The notes below the pieces were generated by a model. That model saw nothing but the letters and a program-made list of their open reading frames with translations, was not told where the DNA came from and ran no database searches. Of a stretch of 64,000 bases of DNA, positions 52,687 through 61,321 are shown piece by piece. Numbering within the stretch: the stretch's first letter is position 1; every line of letters starts with the position of its first letter. Source of the DNA: Streptomyces sp. NBC_01335 (lineage in GTDB: Bacteria; Actinomycetota; Actinomycetes; Streptomycetales; Streptomycetaceae); assembly GCF_035953295.1 (NCBI RefSeq), contig NZ_CP108370.1, positions 6,557,001 through 6,621,000 on the forward strand, given 5' to 3'. A program made the position numbers and the translations under genes.

Positions 52687-53601
52687 TCAGTTCTTGACGA
52701 GAAGACCGCGGCTGCGCAGCACCCACCGCTCCAGCGGACTGAAGATCAGCAGGTCGATCGCGACGCCGACGAACAGGATGAGCAGGATCGACAGGAAGAT
52801 GCCGGGCATGTCGAAGTTGTTGCGGCCGTTCTCCAGCAACTGCCCCAGCCCCAGGCCGAGATCGGGGGAGGAGGCGATGATCTCGGCGGCCATCAGCGAG
52901 CGCCAGGAGAAGGCCCAGCCCTGCTTCAGCCCCGCGAGGTAACCGGGGAGTGCCGCCGGCAGCACGATGTGCCAGGTGCCGCGCAGCCCGGTGGCGCCGA
53001 TGGTGCGGCCCGCGCGGAGGAAGAGCGGCGGGACCTGGTCGACGCCGGAGACCAGGCCGTTGGCGATCGACGGTACGGCGCCGAGCAGGATCACCGCGTA
53101 CATCGTCCGGTCCACGAGACCGAGCCAGATGACGGCCGGGGCGACCCAGGCCACCGAGGGCAGCGACTGGAGACCGGAGAGGATCGGGCCGAGCGCCGCG
53201 CGGACGACCCGCACCCGGGCCACCAGCAGGCCGAGCGGGGTACCGATGACGACCGCGAGCACGAAGCCGAGCAGGCCACGCGAGACGCTGGTCCAGATGA
53301 CCTCCAGCAGCGTGCCCTTGACCCACATGTCGGACGCGCTGTCCCAGACGGCGGACGGCGGCGGCAGCTTGTAGTCGTCGGTGACCTTCGCCCAGACCAG
53401 CACCTGCCAGACCAGGACGACCAGGACCACCGCGAGGACCGGCGGCAGGACCTTCTGGCCGAGGATCTCCCGTACCGGGGTGCGCCGGACCTGTACGGCG
53501 TCCAGCGCGTCGAGCCCGGCCTCCAGGCCCGCGAGGTCGTCGCGCTTCGCGGTGCCGGCGCCGCCCACCGGGTCGGCGGACTTGATGTCAGTGCTGGCCA
53601 T
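52687..53601 (-). CDS. ssuC: Aliphatic sulfonate ABC transporter permease
   Basis: 304 residues from ATG 53601, with GGGGAG 9 nt upstream and a 14-nt overlap with ssuB. Six helices with GLLGFVLAVVIGTPLGLLVA, then LSGLQSLPSVAWVAPAVIWL, the EAA-like loop FLRAGRTIGATGLRGTWHIV and LPAALPGYLAGLKQGWAFSW. SsuC/TauC type. With SsuA and SsuB it imports alkanesulfonates. Confidence 0.9.
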   Translation of the reverse strand: MASTDIKSADPVGGAGTAKRDDLAGLEAGLDALDAVQVRRTPVREILGQKVLPPVLAVVLVVLVWQVLVWAKVTDDYKLPPPSAVWDSASDMWVKGTLLEVIWTSVSRGLLGFVLAVVIGTPLGLLVARVRVVRAALGPILSGLQSLPSVAWVAPAVIWLGLVDRTMYAVILLGAVPSIANGLVSGVDQVPPLFLRAGRTIGATGLRGTWHIVLPAALPGYLAGLKQGWAFSWRSLMAAEIIASSPDLGLGLGQLLENGRNNFDMPGIFLSILLILFVGVAIDLLIFSPLERWVLRSRGLLVKN

Positions 53602-54379
53602 GGCGGCGGATCTCCCCACGCAGTTCTTCGGTGATCTCGACGGAGAGCTCCGCCACGGCGGAGTCCTCGATGCGGCGCGGGTGTTCGATGCCGACCGTCC
53701 ACTCGCGGGCGATCCGTCCCGGCCGGGACGACAGCAGCACGACCCGCTGGGCGAGGCGCACCGCCTCGCGCACGTTGTGGGTGACGAAGAGGACCGAGGC
53801 GTTGGTCTCCCGCCAGATCCGGGTGAGTTCGTCGTGCAGCACGTCGCGAGTGATCGCGTCGAGCGCCGCGAACGGCTCGTCCATCAGCAGCAGTTGGCTG
53901 TCCTGGGCGAGCGCGCGGGCCATCGCGACCCGCTGGCGCATACCGCCGGAGAGCTCGTGCACCCGCTTGCCGTACGCCCCGCCGAGGCGTACGAGTTCGA
54001 GCAGCCGCTCCGCCTCGGGGCGGCGCTCGGCCTTGGCCACCCCGCGCAGCCGCAGGGCGAGTTCGATGTTCTTGCCCGCGGTGAGCCACGGGAAGAGGGC
54101 GTGCTCCTGGAACATCAGGGCCGGCCGCCCGCCGGGGGTCTCGATGGACCCCGCGGACGGGCGGTCGAGCCCCGCCACCAGGTTGAGCAGCGTCGACTTG
54201 CCGCACCCGGAGGCTCCCAGGAGGGTGACGAACTCGCCGGGAGCGACATCGAGCGTGATGTCGTCCAGGACGAGCTGCTGACCGGTGGGTCCGGCGAAGG
54301 ACTTCGAGACGTGGGTGATACGAGCGGCGTGCTCGACCGACGCGCGGTCCTCGGCCTTGGTGAGGGTGCTGGTCGCCAT
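53588..54379 (-). CDS. ssuB: Aliphatic sulfonate ABC transporter ATP-binding protein
   Basis: 263 residues from ATG 54379, preferred because AGGAGG is 8 nt away; GTG 54388 would overlap that site. Walker A LLGASGCGKSTLLNLVAGL, signature ELSGGMRQRVAMARALAQD, Walker B LLLMDEPFAALDAIT and switch VLFVTHNVREAVRL. Energises sulfonate import with SsuC and SsuA. Confidence 0.92.
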   Translation of the reverse strand: MATSTLTKAEDRASVEHAARITHVSKSFAGPTGQQLVLDDITLDVAPGEFVTLLGASGCGKSTLLNLVAGLDRPSAGSIETPGGRPALMFQEHALFPWLTAGKNIELALRLRGVAKAERRPEAERLLELVRLGGAYGKRVHELSGGMRQRVAMARALAQDSQLLLMDEPFAALDAITRDVLHDELTRIWRETNASVLFVTHNVREAVRLAQRVVLLSSRPGRIAREWTVGIEHPRRIEDSAVAELSVEITEELRGEIRRHGQH

Positions 54380-54422
54380 GGTCGTCACCTCCTGGGAATC
54401 CTGGTTCGGGTGGGCGGACGGA

Positions 54423-55544
54423 CTACTTGACGCCGAGACCGGCGTCGTCGACCGCGGGCTCGCCCTCGGCCTTCAGGACCTTGTTGAGCAGGGTCAGGTC
54501 GTAGATGCCGTCCAGGTTGGGCTTCTCCAGCAGGCCCGCCTTCACCGCGTGGTCGGCCTCCGCGTTCAGCGTGGCGGCCAGCGGGTCATTGGTGACCAGG
54601 ATCGACTTCCAGGCCGGGTCCAGGATCTCGGGGGCGAGCGCCTTGCCGCTGAGCGCCTCCAGCGCCTTGTTGGTGGACGCCTTGGCCAGGTCCGGGTTCG
54701 CGTTGATCCACTTGTTCGTCTTCACCGAACCGCGCAGGACCGCCTCGACCACGTCGGGGTGCTCGGTCAGGAACTTCTGCGACACGATGATGTTGGTGAT
54801 GACGAACTTGTTGTCCGGCCACAGCGTCGTCTCGTCGAGCAGCACCTTGGCGCCCTCGGAGACCAGCTTGGACGCGGTCGGCTCGGGGACCCAGGCGCCG
54901 TCCAGGGAACCGGCCTTGTACGCGTCCGGCGTCACCTTGTTGTCCGAGCGGACGACGGAGACGTCACCCTTGCCGCTCTGCGCGTCGACCTTCCAGCCCT
55001 GCTCGGATATCCAGTTGAGGAACGCCACGTCCTGCGTGTTGCCGAGCTGCGGGGTGGCGATCTTCTTGCCCTTGAGGTCCGCCAGCGTCTTGATCTTGTC
55101 CGGGTTCACGACGAGCTTCACGCCGCCGGAGGCCGAACCACCGATGATCCGCAGGCCCTTGCCCTGGGACTTGGTGAAGCCGTTGATGGACGGCGAGGGG
55201 CCGATGAAGCCGATGTCGATCGAGCCGGCGTTGAGCGCCTCGATCTCGGACGGGCCCGCGTTGAAGGTCGAGGTCTTGACCTTCGTGCCACCGAGCTCCT
55301 TCTGGAAGGTGCCCTCCTGGACTCCGACCAGGGCGGTGGCGTGCGTGAGGTTCGGGAAGTACCCGATGCTCACGCTGTCCGCGGAGAGCTTCTCCGCCCC
55401 GGCGGTGGCGGCGGCGTCCGTCTTCTTCGAGTCGTCGTCGGTCGACTCGGAGCCGTAGCCGCAGGCGGTGAGAACCACGGCGAGCAGCGGCAGTGCGGCG
55501 GCAGCGACGAGGCTGCGGCGGACGGTGGTACGGGTGGCTGGCAC
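54423..55544 (-). CDS. ssuA: Sulfonate/taurine-type ABC substrate-binding lipoprotein
   Basis: 373 residues from GTG 55544, with GAGAGGA upstream. Signal peptide with lipobox VLTACGYGSE. NMT1/SsuA-like: SIGYFPNLTHATALVGVQEG, FNAGPSEIEALNAGSIDIGF, IGPSPSINGFTKSQGKGLRI, GKKIATPQLGNTQDVAFLNW. Extracellular, lipid-anchored. The specific sulfonate or thiosulfate-like ligand is unproven. Separated from cysN by a 233-bp gap with micro-ORFs and a hairpin. Confidence 0.9.
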   Translation of the reverse strand: MPATRTTVRRSLVAAAALPLLAVVLTACGYGSESTDDDSKKTDAAATAGAEKLSADSVSIGYFPNLTHATALVGVQEGTFQKELGGTKVKTSTFNAGPSEIEALNAGSIDIGFIGPSPSINGFTKSQGKGLRIIGGSASGGVKLVVNPDKIKTLADLKGKKIATPQLGNTQDVAFLNWISEQGWKVDAQSGKGDVSVVRSDNKVTPDAYKAGSLDGAWVPEPTASKLVSEGAKVLLDETTLWPDNKFVITNIIVSQKFLTEHPDVVEAVLRGSVKTNKWINANPDLAKASTNKALEALSGKALAPEILDPAWKSILVTNDPLAATLNAEADHAVKAGLLEKPNLDGIYDLTLLNKVLKAEGEPAVDDAGLGVK

Positions 55545-55572
55545 GGGAGGCTTTCCTCTCGTTGGCCGGGCT

Positions 55573-55680
55573 CTACGTCCCTCGGGTCTCCGAGGGCGTG
55601 GCCGGGCAGTCGGCAGGTCTTCGTCTGTACGGGCGGTGCGTGTGGTGCGGGAGGGCGCGCAGGCAGTGCGCGTACGTCAT
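55573..55680 (-). CDS. Micro-ORF b in the cysN-ssuA gap (35 aa, Cys/His-rich)
   Basis: ATG 55680 begins 35 residues: MTYAHCLRALPHHTHRPYRR, then RPADCPATPSETRGT, ending at TAG 55573. It overlaps the previous micro-ORF stop by ATGA and has GGGGTGG upstream. The hairpin at 55579-55596 falls on its last codons. Basic, Pro/His-rich with two Cys, no known domain. Could be a regulatory leader for ssuA or a real small protein. Real translation is unproven. Confidence 0.4.
   Translation of the reverse strand: MTYAHCLRALPHHTHRPYRRRPADCPATPSETRGT
55579..55596. promoter_or_regulatory. Hairpin at the end of micro-ORF b
   Basis: CCCTCGG (55579-55585) and CCGAGGG (55590-55596) pair perfectly around GTCT, 35 bp before the ssuA start. 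Could form an attenuation or ribosome-access structure for ssuA. Confidence 0.5.
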
Positions 55681-55778
55681 CGCGCACATCGCGCCACCCC
55701 GCCCTGACCGCTGCCGAGGGCACCGCTGCCCACCCGGCCGCCCTCCTTGGCGAAGGAGGAGAAGAAATCGGTTCCCAT
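55677..55778 (-). CDS. Micro-ORF a coupled to cysN (33 aa)
   Basis: ATG 55778 shares its A with the cysN stop (TGATG) and yields MGTDFFSSFAKEGGRVGSGA, then LGSGQGGVARCAR, ending TGA at 55677 inside the next ATG. Both junctions are exact start/stop overlaps, as for real coupled genes. N-terminus is amphipathic, then Gly-rich, with one Cys near the end. No known family. Confidence 0.4.
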   Translation of the reverse strand: MGTDFFSSFAKEGGRVGSGALGSGQGGVARCAR

Positions 55779-57121
55779 CAGAAGTCCCATTCGGCGTCGT
55801 CGTCGGCCGCTTCGGGTACGGACGCGCCCCGGGCGGCCTCGGCGAACGAGGCGCCCGCCATGCCGGCCGAGAGGGTCGTACCGTCCGCGGGGTCGATCAG
55901 GAGGAACGAGCCGGTACGCCGGGAGTCGGCGTACGCGTCGAGCGCGAGCGGTTCGGCGGTACGCACCACCACCCGCCCGATGTCGTTGGCGACCAGCTGC
56001 CCCGGGGCGGGGTGCTGGGAGAGGTCGTCGAGCGTGAGCCGCGAGGGGATGTCCTTCACGATCGCCTTGACGGTGCGCGTGGTGTGCTTCAGCAGCACCC
56101 GCTGACCGACCGAGAGCGGCTGGTCGGCGACGTGGCAGACGGTCGCCTCGACGTCCTGGGTGGAGGCCGGGAGGCTGCCGCTCGGCGCGATCAGGTCGCC
56201 GCGCGAGACGTCCACGTCGTCCGCGAGCCGCACCGTCACCGACTGCGGGGCCCACGCGGTGTCCACGCTCACGCCCAGCGCGTCGATGCCCGCGACCGTC
56301 GTCGTACGGCCCGAGGGCAGTACGGTGACGGGCTCGCCGACCCGCAGCACGCCGGAGGCGATCTGGCCCGCGTAGCCCCGGTAGTCCGGGTGCTCGGCGG
56401 TCTGCGGCCGGATCACGTACTGCACCGGGAAGCGCGCCGGGCACTCGGTGAGGTCGTGGCTGACCGGGACGGTCTCCAGGTGCTCCAGGACCGTCGGGCC
56501 GCCGTACCAGTCCATGTGCGCGGACGGGTCCACGACGTTGTCCCCGGCCAGCGCGGAGATGGGGATCGCGGTGATCTCCGGGACGCCGAGGGAGGCCGCG
56601 TACGCGGTGAACTCCTTGGCTATCGCGGCGAACACCGGCTCCTCGTACCCCACGAGGTCCATCTTGTTGACGGCGAGGACGACGTGGGGGACGCGGAGGA
56701 GTGCGGCGACGGCGGCGTGGCGGCGGGTCTGTTCGACGACGCCGTTGCGGGCGTCGACGAGGACGACGGCGAGTTCGGCGGTGGAGGCGCCGGTGACCAT
56801 GTTGCGGGTGTACTGCACGTGGCCGGGGGTGTCGGCGAGGATGAACCGGCGCCGGGGGGTGGCGAAGTAGCGGTAGGCGACGTCGATGGTGATGCCCTGC
56901 TCGCGTTCGGCGCGCAGGCCGTCGGTGAGGAGGGCGAGGTCGGGGGTGTCCTGGCCGCGGTTGCGGGAGGCGTGTTCGACGGCTTCGAGCTGGTCGGTGA
57001 GGACCGACTTGGAGTCGTGGAGGAGGCGGCCGACGAGGGTGGACTTGCCGTCGTCGACGGAGCCGGCGGTGGCGAAGCGCAGCAGCGTGGTCTCTGCCAA
57101 CGGCTGTGTGGTGGTGGTCAT
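55778..57121 (-). CDS. cysN: Sulfate adenylyltransferase subunit 1 (GTPase)
   Basis: 447 residues from ATG 57121, immediately after the cysD TAA. EF-Tu-like G domain: G1 TAGSVDDGKSTLVGRLLHD, G2 GITIDVAYRYF, G3 ADTPGHVQYTRNM, G4 AVNKMDL. C-terminal beta-barrels end in AEWDF. It drives ATP sulfurylase with CysD by GTP hydrolysis to form adenosine 5-prime phosphosulfate. No APS kinase fusion (separate cysC). Confidence 0.96.
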   Translation of the reverse strand: MTTTTQPLAETTLLRFATAGSVDDGKSTLVGRLLHDSKSVLTDQLEAVEHASRNRGQDTPDLALLTDGLRAEREQGITIDVAYRYFATPRRRFILADTPGHVQYTRNMVTGASTAELAVVLVDARNGVVEQTRRHAAVAALLRVPHVVLAVNKMDLVGYEEPVFAAIAKEFTAYAASLGVPEITAIPISALAGDNVVDPSAHMDWYGGPTVLEHLETVPVSHDLTECPARFPVQYVIRPQTAEHPDYRGYAGQIASGVLRVGEPVTVLPSGRTTTVAGIDALGVSVDTAWAPQSVTVRLADDVDVSRGDLIAPSGSLPASTQDVEATVCHVADQPLSVGQRVLLKHTTRTVKAIVKDIPSRLTLDDLSQHPAPGQLVANDIGRVVVRTAEPLALDAYADSRRTGSFLLIDPADGTTLSAGMAGASFAEAARGASVPEAADDDAEWDF

Positions 57122-58057
57122 TTAGAAGTACCCCTCGCGCTTGCGGTCTTCCATCGCGGCTTCGCTCATCTTGTCGTCGGCGCGGGTGGCGCCGCGTTCG
57201 GTGAGGCGGGAGGCGGCGATTTCGGTGATGACGGCGTCGAGGGTGGTGGCGTCGGAGTCGACGGCTCCGGTGCAGGACATGTCGCCCACGGTGCGGTAGC
57301 GCACGAGGCGGGTCTGGGTGGGTTCGGTGTCCTTGGGGCCGCCCCAGTCGCCGGCGGTGAGCCACATGCCGCCGCGGTTGAAGACCTCGCGGTGGTGGGC
57401 GAAGTAGATGGCGGGGAGCTCGATGTGTTCGCGCTGGATGTACTGCCAGACGTCGAGTTCGGTCCAGTTGGAGATCGGGAAGACGCGGACGTGTTCGCCG
57501 GGGGCGTGGCGGCCGTTGTAGAGCTGCCAGAGTTCGGGGCGCTGGCGGCGGGGGTCCCACTGGGAGAACTCGTCGCGCAGGGAGAAGACGCGTTCCTTGG
57601 CGCGGGCCTTCTCCTCGTCGCGGCGTCCGCCGCCGAAGACGGCGTCGAAGCGGTGGTGCTGGATGGCTTCGGTGAGGGGGACGGTCTGGAGGGGGTTGCG
57701 GGTGCCGTCGGGGCGTTCGCGCAGGGTGCCGGCGTCGATGTACTCCTGGACGGAGGCGATGTGCAGGCGCAGCCCGTGGGCGGTCACCGTGCGGTCGCGG
57801 TAGTCGAGGACCTCGGGGAAGTTGTGGCCGGTGTCGACGTGCAGGAGGGTGAAGGGGATCGGTGCGGGGGCGAAGGCCTTCAGCGCGAGGTGGAGCATCA
57901 CGATGGAGTCCTTGCCGCCGGAGAAGAGGATCACCGGCCGCTCGAACTCCCCCGCCACCTCACGGAAGATGTGCACCGCCTCCGACTCCAACGAGTCCAG
58001 GTGGCTGAGCGCGTACGGGTGGACGGTGCCTTCCGGCACGGTGGCGACGGACGTCAC
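57122..58057 (-). CDS. cysD: Sulfate adenylyltransferase subunit 2
   Basis: 311 residues from GTG 58057, in a GTGA overlap with the cysC stop. PP-loop ATPase motif ILFSGGKDSIVMLHLA, then LLHVDTGHNFPEVLDYRD, FGGGRRDEEKARAKERVFSL, RVFPISNWTELDVWQYIQRE, ending DRKREGYF typical of CysD. It forms the catalytic ATP sulfurylase with CysN. Confidence 0.96.
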   Translation of the reverse strand: MTSVATVPEGTVHPYALSHLDSLESEAVHIFREVAGEFERPVILFSGGKDSIVMLHLALKAFAPAPIPFTLLHVDTGHNFPEVLDYRDRTVTAHGLRLHIASVQEYIDAGTLRERPDGTRNPLQTVPLTEAIQHHRFDAVFGGGRRDEEKARAKERVFSLRDEFSQWDPRRQRPELWQLYNGRHAPGEHVRVFPISNWTELDVWQYIQREHIELPAIYFAHHREVFNRGGMWLTAGDWGGPKDTEPTQTRLVRYRTVGDMSCTGAVDSDATTLDAVITEIAASRLTERGATRADDKMSEAAMEDRKREGYF

Positions 58058-58599
58058 GCCAGGCCCCTCTCGGTGAGCAGCGCGTGGAGCGCGCTTGCGG
58101 ACTCCTGCACGGTCTGCTGGTGCGACTCGATCCGCAGGTCGGGTGATTCGGGCGCCTCGTAGGGGTCGTCGACCCCGGTGAGCCCGCTGATCTCGCCCGC
58201 GGCCTGCTTGGCGTACAGCCCCTTCACGTCGCGCACGGAGCACACCTCGACGGGCGTGGCCACGTGCACCTCCAGATAGGGGGTGCCCTCGGAGTGGTGC
58301 CGCTTGCGGACGGCGTCACGACTGTCCGCGTACGGAGCGATCACCGGAACCAGCACCTTCACGCCGTTCGCCGCGAGCAGCTCGGCGACGAAGCCGATCC
58401 GCTGCACGTTCGTGTGGCGGTCCTCGCGGGAGAAGCCGAGACCCGCGGAGAGGAACTCCCGGATCTCGTCACCGTCGAGGACCTCCACCCGGTGGCCGCC
58501 GCTCTTCAGCCGGCCCGCGAGTTCGTACGCGATGGTGGTCTTGCCCGCGCTCGGCAGACCGGTCAGCCAGACGGTGGCTCCCGTCTCCGTCACGCTCAT
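58054..58599 (-). CDS. cysC: Adenylylsulfate kinase
   Basis: 181 residues from ATG 58599, behind AGGAGATAT. P-loop GLPSAGKTTIAYELAG (Ser-Ala-Gly-Lys), DGDEIREFLSAGLGFSREDR, HTNVQRIGFVAELLAANGVK and DVKGLYAKQAAGEISGLTGV. It phosphorylates APS to PAPS. Position between cysH and cysD, with GTGA overlap to cysD. Confidence 0.95.
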   Translation of the reverse strand: MSVTETGATVWLTGLPSAGKTTIAYELAGRLKSGGHRVEVLDGDEIREFLSAGLGFSREDRHTNVQRIGFVAELLAANGVKVLVPVIAPYADSRDAVRKRHHSEGTPYLEVHVATPVEVCSVRDVKGLYAKQAAGEISGLTGVDDPYEAPESPDLRIESHQQTVQESASALHALLTERGLA

Positions 58600-58622
58600 C
58601 GATATCTCCTGATCAGTCGTCA

Positions 58623-59339
58623 TCAGCCGTGCAGCCCGCACTCGGTCTTGCCCCGACCCGCCCAGCGGCCGGCGCGCGCGTCCTCGCCCTCCAGCACCCG
58701 GCGGGTGCAGGGCGCGCAGCCGACGGAGGCGTAACCGTCCATCAGCAGCGGGTTGGTGAGCACCCCGTGCTCCAGCACGTAGGCGTCCACGTCGTCCTGC
58801 GTCCAGCGGGCGATCGGCGAGACCTTCACCTTGCGGCGCCTCGCGTCCCAGCCGACCACCGGGGTATTGGCCCGGGTCGGGGACTCGTCGCGGCGCAGCC
58901 CGGTCGCCCAGGCGGTGTAGCCGGTCAGCCCCTCTTCGAGCGGCTTCACCTTGCGCAGCGCGCAGCAGAGGTCGGGGTCGCGGTCGTGCAGCTTCGGGCC
59001 GTACTCGGCGTCCTGCTCGGCCACCGACTGACGGGGCGTCAAGGTGATGACCTTCACGTCCATCACCGCCTCCACCGCGTCCCGCGTCCCGATGGTCTCG
59101 GGGAAGTGGTAGCCGGTGTCGAGGAAGACCACGTCCACACCGGGCCGGGCCCGGGACGCGAGGTGGGCCACCACCGCGTCCTCCATCGAGGAGGTGACGC
59201 AGAACCGCTCGCCGAAGGTGTCCGCCGCCCAGCCGAGGATGTCCAGCGCCGAGGCGTCCTCCAGCTCCCGGCCCGCCCGCTCGGCGAGTTCCTCCAGCTC
59301 GGCGTCGGTGAGCCCACCGGCCCGCAGAGAGTTCGTCAT
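58623..59339 (-). CDS. cysH: Assimilatory APS/PAPS reductase
   Basis: 238 residues from ATG 59339 in an ATGA overlap with the preceding zinc-ribbon gene. PP-loop-type fold; VFLDTGYHFPETIGTRD, KVSPIARWTQDDVDAY. The paired Cys125/Cys126 and Cys208/Cys211 (SVGCAPCTR) bind a [4Fe-4S] cluster and catalytic Cys234 is in ECGLHG. The cluster indicates an APS reductase type, although PAPS use can also occur. It makes sulfite with thioredoxin. Confidence 0.95.
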   Translation of the reverse strand: MTNSLRAGGLTDAELEELAERAGRELEDASALDILGWAADTFGERFCVTSSMEDAVVAHLASRARPGVDVVFLDTGYHFPETIGTRDAVEAVMDVKVITLTPRQSVAEQDAEYGPKLHDRDPDLCCALRKVKPLEEGLTGYTAWATGLRRDESPTRANTPVVGWDARRRKVKVSPIARWTQDDVDAYVLEHGVLTNPLLMDGYASVGCAPCTRRVLEGEDARAGRWAGRGKTECGLHG

Positions 59340-59515
59340 GTGCGTTCTCCTTCCGCTCCGTCGCGCACCAGTCCCTGGGTCAGCAGGCCCAGGAACTTCA
59401 GCTGGAACGCGCGGTTGCAGGACGCACATTCCCAGGCGCCGTGCCCGGTCTCGTGCGGGCGCAGGTCCTCGTCGCCGCAGTACGGGCAGTAGAACGGTGC
59501 GGCTCGCTCGCTCAT
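59336..59515 (-). CDS. Small zinc-ribbon protein of the sulfur operon
   Basis: 59 residues from ATG 59515, in an ATGA overlap with the sirA stop, and ending in an ATGA overlap with cysH. FYCPYCGDEDLRPHETGHGA, then WECASCNRAFQLKFLGLL: two CxxC knuckles for one Zn2+ or an Fe-S cluster. The tight coupling between the reductase genes suggests a partner, for example an electron-transfer or assembly protein for SirA or CysH. Function not established. Confidence 0.82.
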   Translation of the reverse strand: MSERAAPFYCPYCGDEDLRPHETGHGAWECASCNRAFQLKFLGLLTQGLVRDGAEGERT

Positions 59516-61209
59516 GACAGCGACTCCGCGGTGGCCCGCGCCGCCCAGGTGGCGAAGCGCTCGCCCTCTTCGCGCTCCTCCTGGTAGCGGCCCAGCACCC
59601 GCTCGACGTAGTCCGGCAGCTCGGCCGAAGTGACCTTCAGGCCACGGACCTTGCGGCCGAAACCGGCCTCCAGACCGAGCGCGCCGCCCAGGTGCACCTG
59701 GTAGCCCTCCACCTGGTTGCCGTCGCCGTCCAGCATCAACTGGCCCTTGAGACCGATGTCCGCGGTCTGGATACGGGCACAGGCGTTGGGGCACCCGTTG
59801 ATGTTGATGGTGAGCGGCTCGTCGAACTCCGGCAGGCGGCGCTCCAGTTCGTCGATGAGCGAGGCGCCGCGCGCCTTCGTCTCGACGATCGCCAGCTTGC
59901 AGAACTCGATGCCGGTGCAGGCCATCGTGCCGCGCCGGAAGGACGAGGGGCGGACCTGGAAGTCCAGCGCCTCCAGCCCTTCGACCAGCGATTCGACCTG
60001 GTCCGGCGCCACGTCGAGGACGATCATCTTCTGCTCGACGGTGGTGCGCAGCCGGTCCGAACCGTGCGCGGCCGCGAGGTCCGCGATCTTGGTGAGCGTG
60101 GCGCCGTCCACCCGGCCGACGCGCGGGGCGAAGCCGACGTAGAAGTTCCCGTCGTTCTGCTCGTGCACGCCGATGTGGTCGCGCCAGCGGGAGGTGGGCT
60201 GCGCGGGGGCGGGGCCGTCCAGCAGCGGGCGCTTGAGGTACTCGTCCTCCAGCACCTGGCGGAACTTGGCGGGTCCCCAGTCGGCCATCAGGAACTTCAG
60301 CCGGGCGCGGGTGCGCAGCCGGCGGTAGCCGTAGTCGCGGAAGATCCCCACGACCCCGGCCCACACGTCCGGTACCTCGTCCAACGGCACCCAGGCGCCC
60401 AGGCGTTCGGCGAACCGCGGGTTGGTGGAGAGACCGCCGCCGACCCAGACGTCGAACCCGGCCCCGTGCTCGGGGTGTTCGACGCCGACGAAGGCGATGT
60501 CGTTGATCTCGTGGACCACGTCCTGGACCGGCGAACCGGAGATCGCGGTCTTGAACTTGCGGGGCAGGTTGGAGAATTCCTTGCTGCCGATGTACCGCTC
60601 GTGGATCTCGTCCACCGCGGGTGTGCCGTCGATGATCTCGTCGGCCGCGATGCCCGCCACCGGCGAACCGATGATCACGCGGGGGCAGTCGCCGCAGGCC
60701 TCCGTGGTGGAGAGTCCGACGGCCTCCAGCTTCTCCCAGATCGCCGGGACGTCCTCGATGGCGATCCAGTGCAGCTGGATGTTCTGACGGTCCGTGATGT
60801 CCGCGGTACCGCGGGCGTACTGCTGGGAGATCTCACCGATCACCCGCAGCTGGGCGGAGGTCAGCCGGCCGCCGTCGATGCGTACGCGGAGCATGAAGAA
60901 GCGGTCGTCCAGCTCCTCCGGCTCCAGCACGGCGGTCTTGCCGCCGTCGATGCCGGGCTTGCGCTGGGTGTACAGACCCCACCAACGCATGCGTCCACGA
61001 AGGTCGTTCGGGTCGATCGAGTCGAAACCGCGCTTGGAGTAGATGTTCTCGATGCGGGCGCGCACATTGAGAGCGTCGTCGTCCTTCTTGAACTGCTCGT
61101 TCCCGTTGAGGGGGGTGTAATGCCCCATCGCCCACTGGCCCTCGCCGCGGTGGCGTCCGGCCTTGCGGCGAGGCGTGGTGGTCGCAGGCTGTTCAGGGGT
61201 AGCGGCCAT
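59512..61209 (-). CDS. sirA: Ferredoxin-dependent sulfite reductase (NirA/SirA type)
   Basis: 565 residues from ATG 61209, with GAAGGA 9 nt upstream. Two nitrite/sulfite reductase halves. Siroheme/[4Fe-4S] ligands are ACTGIEFCKLA and INGCPNACAR (C-x5-C and C-x3-C). Tyr80 in RWWGLYTQRK and Cys172 in EACGDCPR match the Tyr-Cys pair of mycobacterial NirA, a mark of sulfite use. It reduces sulfite to sulfide with ferredoxin. First structural gene of the operon, behind a Cys-rich leader. Confidence 0.95.
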   Translation of the reverse strand: MAATPEQPATTTPRRKAGRHRGEGQWAMGHYTPLNGNEQFKKDDDALNVRARIENIYSKRGFDSIDPNDLRGRMRWWGLYTQRKPGIDGGKTAVLEPEELDDRFFMLRVRIDGGRLTSAQLRVIGEISQQYARGTADITDRQNIQLHWIAIEDVPAIWEKLEAVGLSTTEACGDCPRVIIGSPVAGIAADEIIDGTPAVDEIHERYIGSKEFSNLPRKFKTAISGSPVQDVVHEINDIAFVGVEHPEHGAGFDVWVGGGLSTNPRFAERLGAWVPLDEVPDVWAGVVGIFRDYGYRRLRTRARLKFLMADWGPAKFRQVLEDEYLKRPLLDGPAPAQPTSRWRDHIGVHEQNDGNFYVGFAPRVGRVDGATLTKIADLAAAHGSDRLRTTVEQKMIVLDVAPDQVESLVEGLEALDFQVRPSSFRRGTMACTGIEFCKLAIVETKARGASLIDELERRLPEFDEPLTININGCPNACARIQTADIGLKGQLMLDGDGNQVEGYQVHLGGALGLEAGFGRKVRGLKVTSAELPDYVERVLGRYQEEREEGERFATWAARATAESLS

Positions 61210-61321
61210 GACAATACGTCCTTCGGGACTGCGGGAGGGCGGCTCTGAGCTGCGCACTCGCGTGGACGCGGTGGTGCGACGGGGCTTGCAGAGGAAAGGG
61301 AGCGCGGCGGTGCTGGGACTC

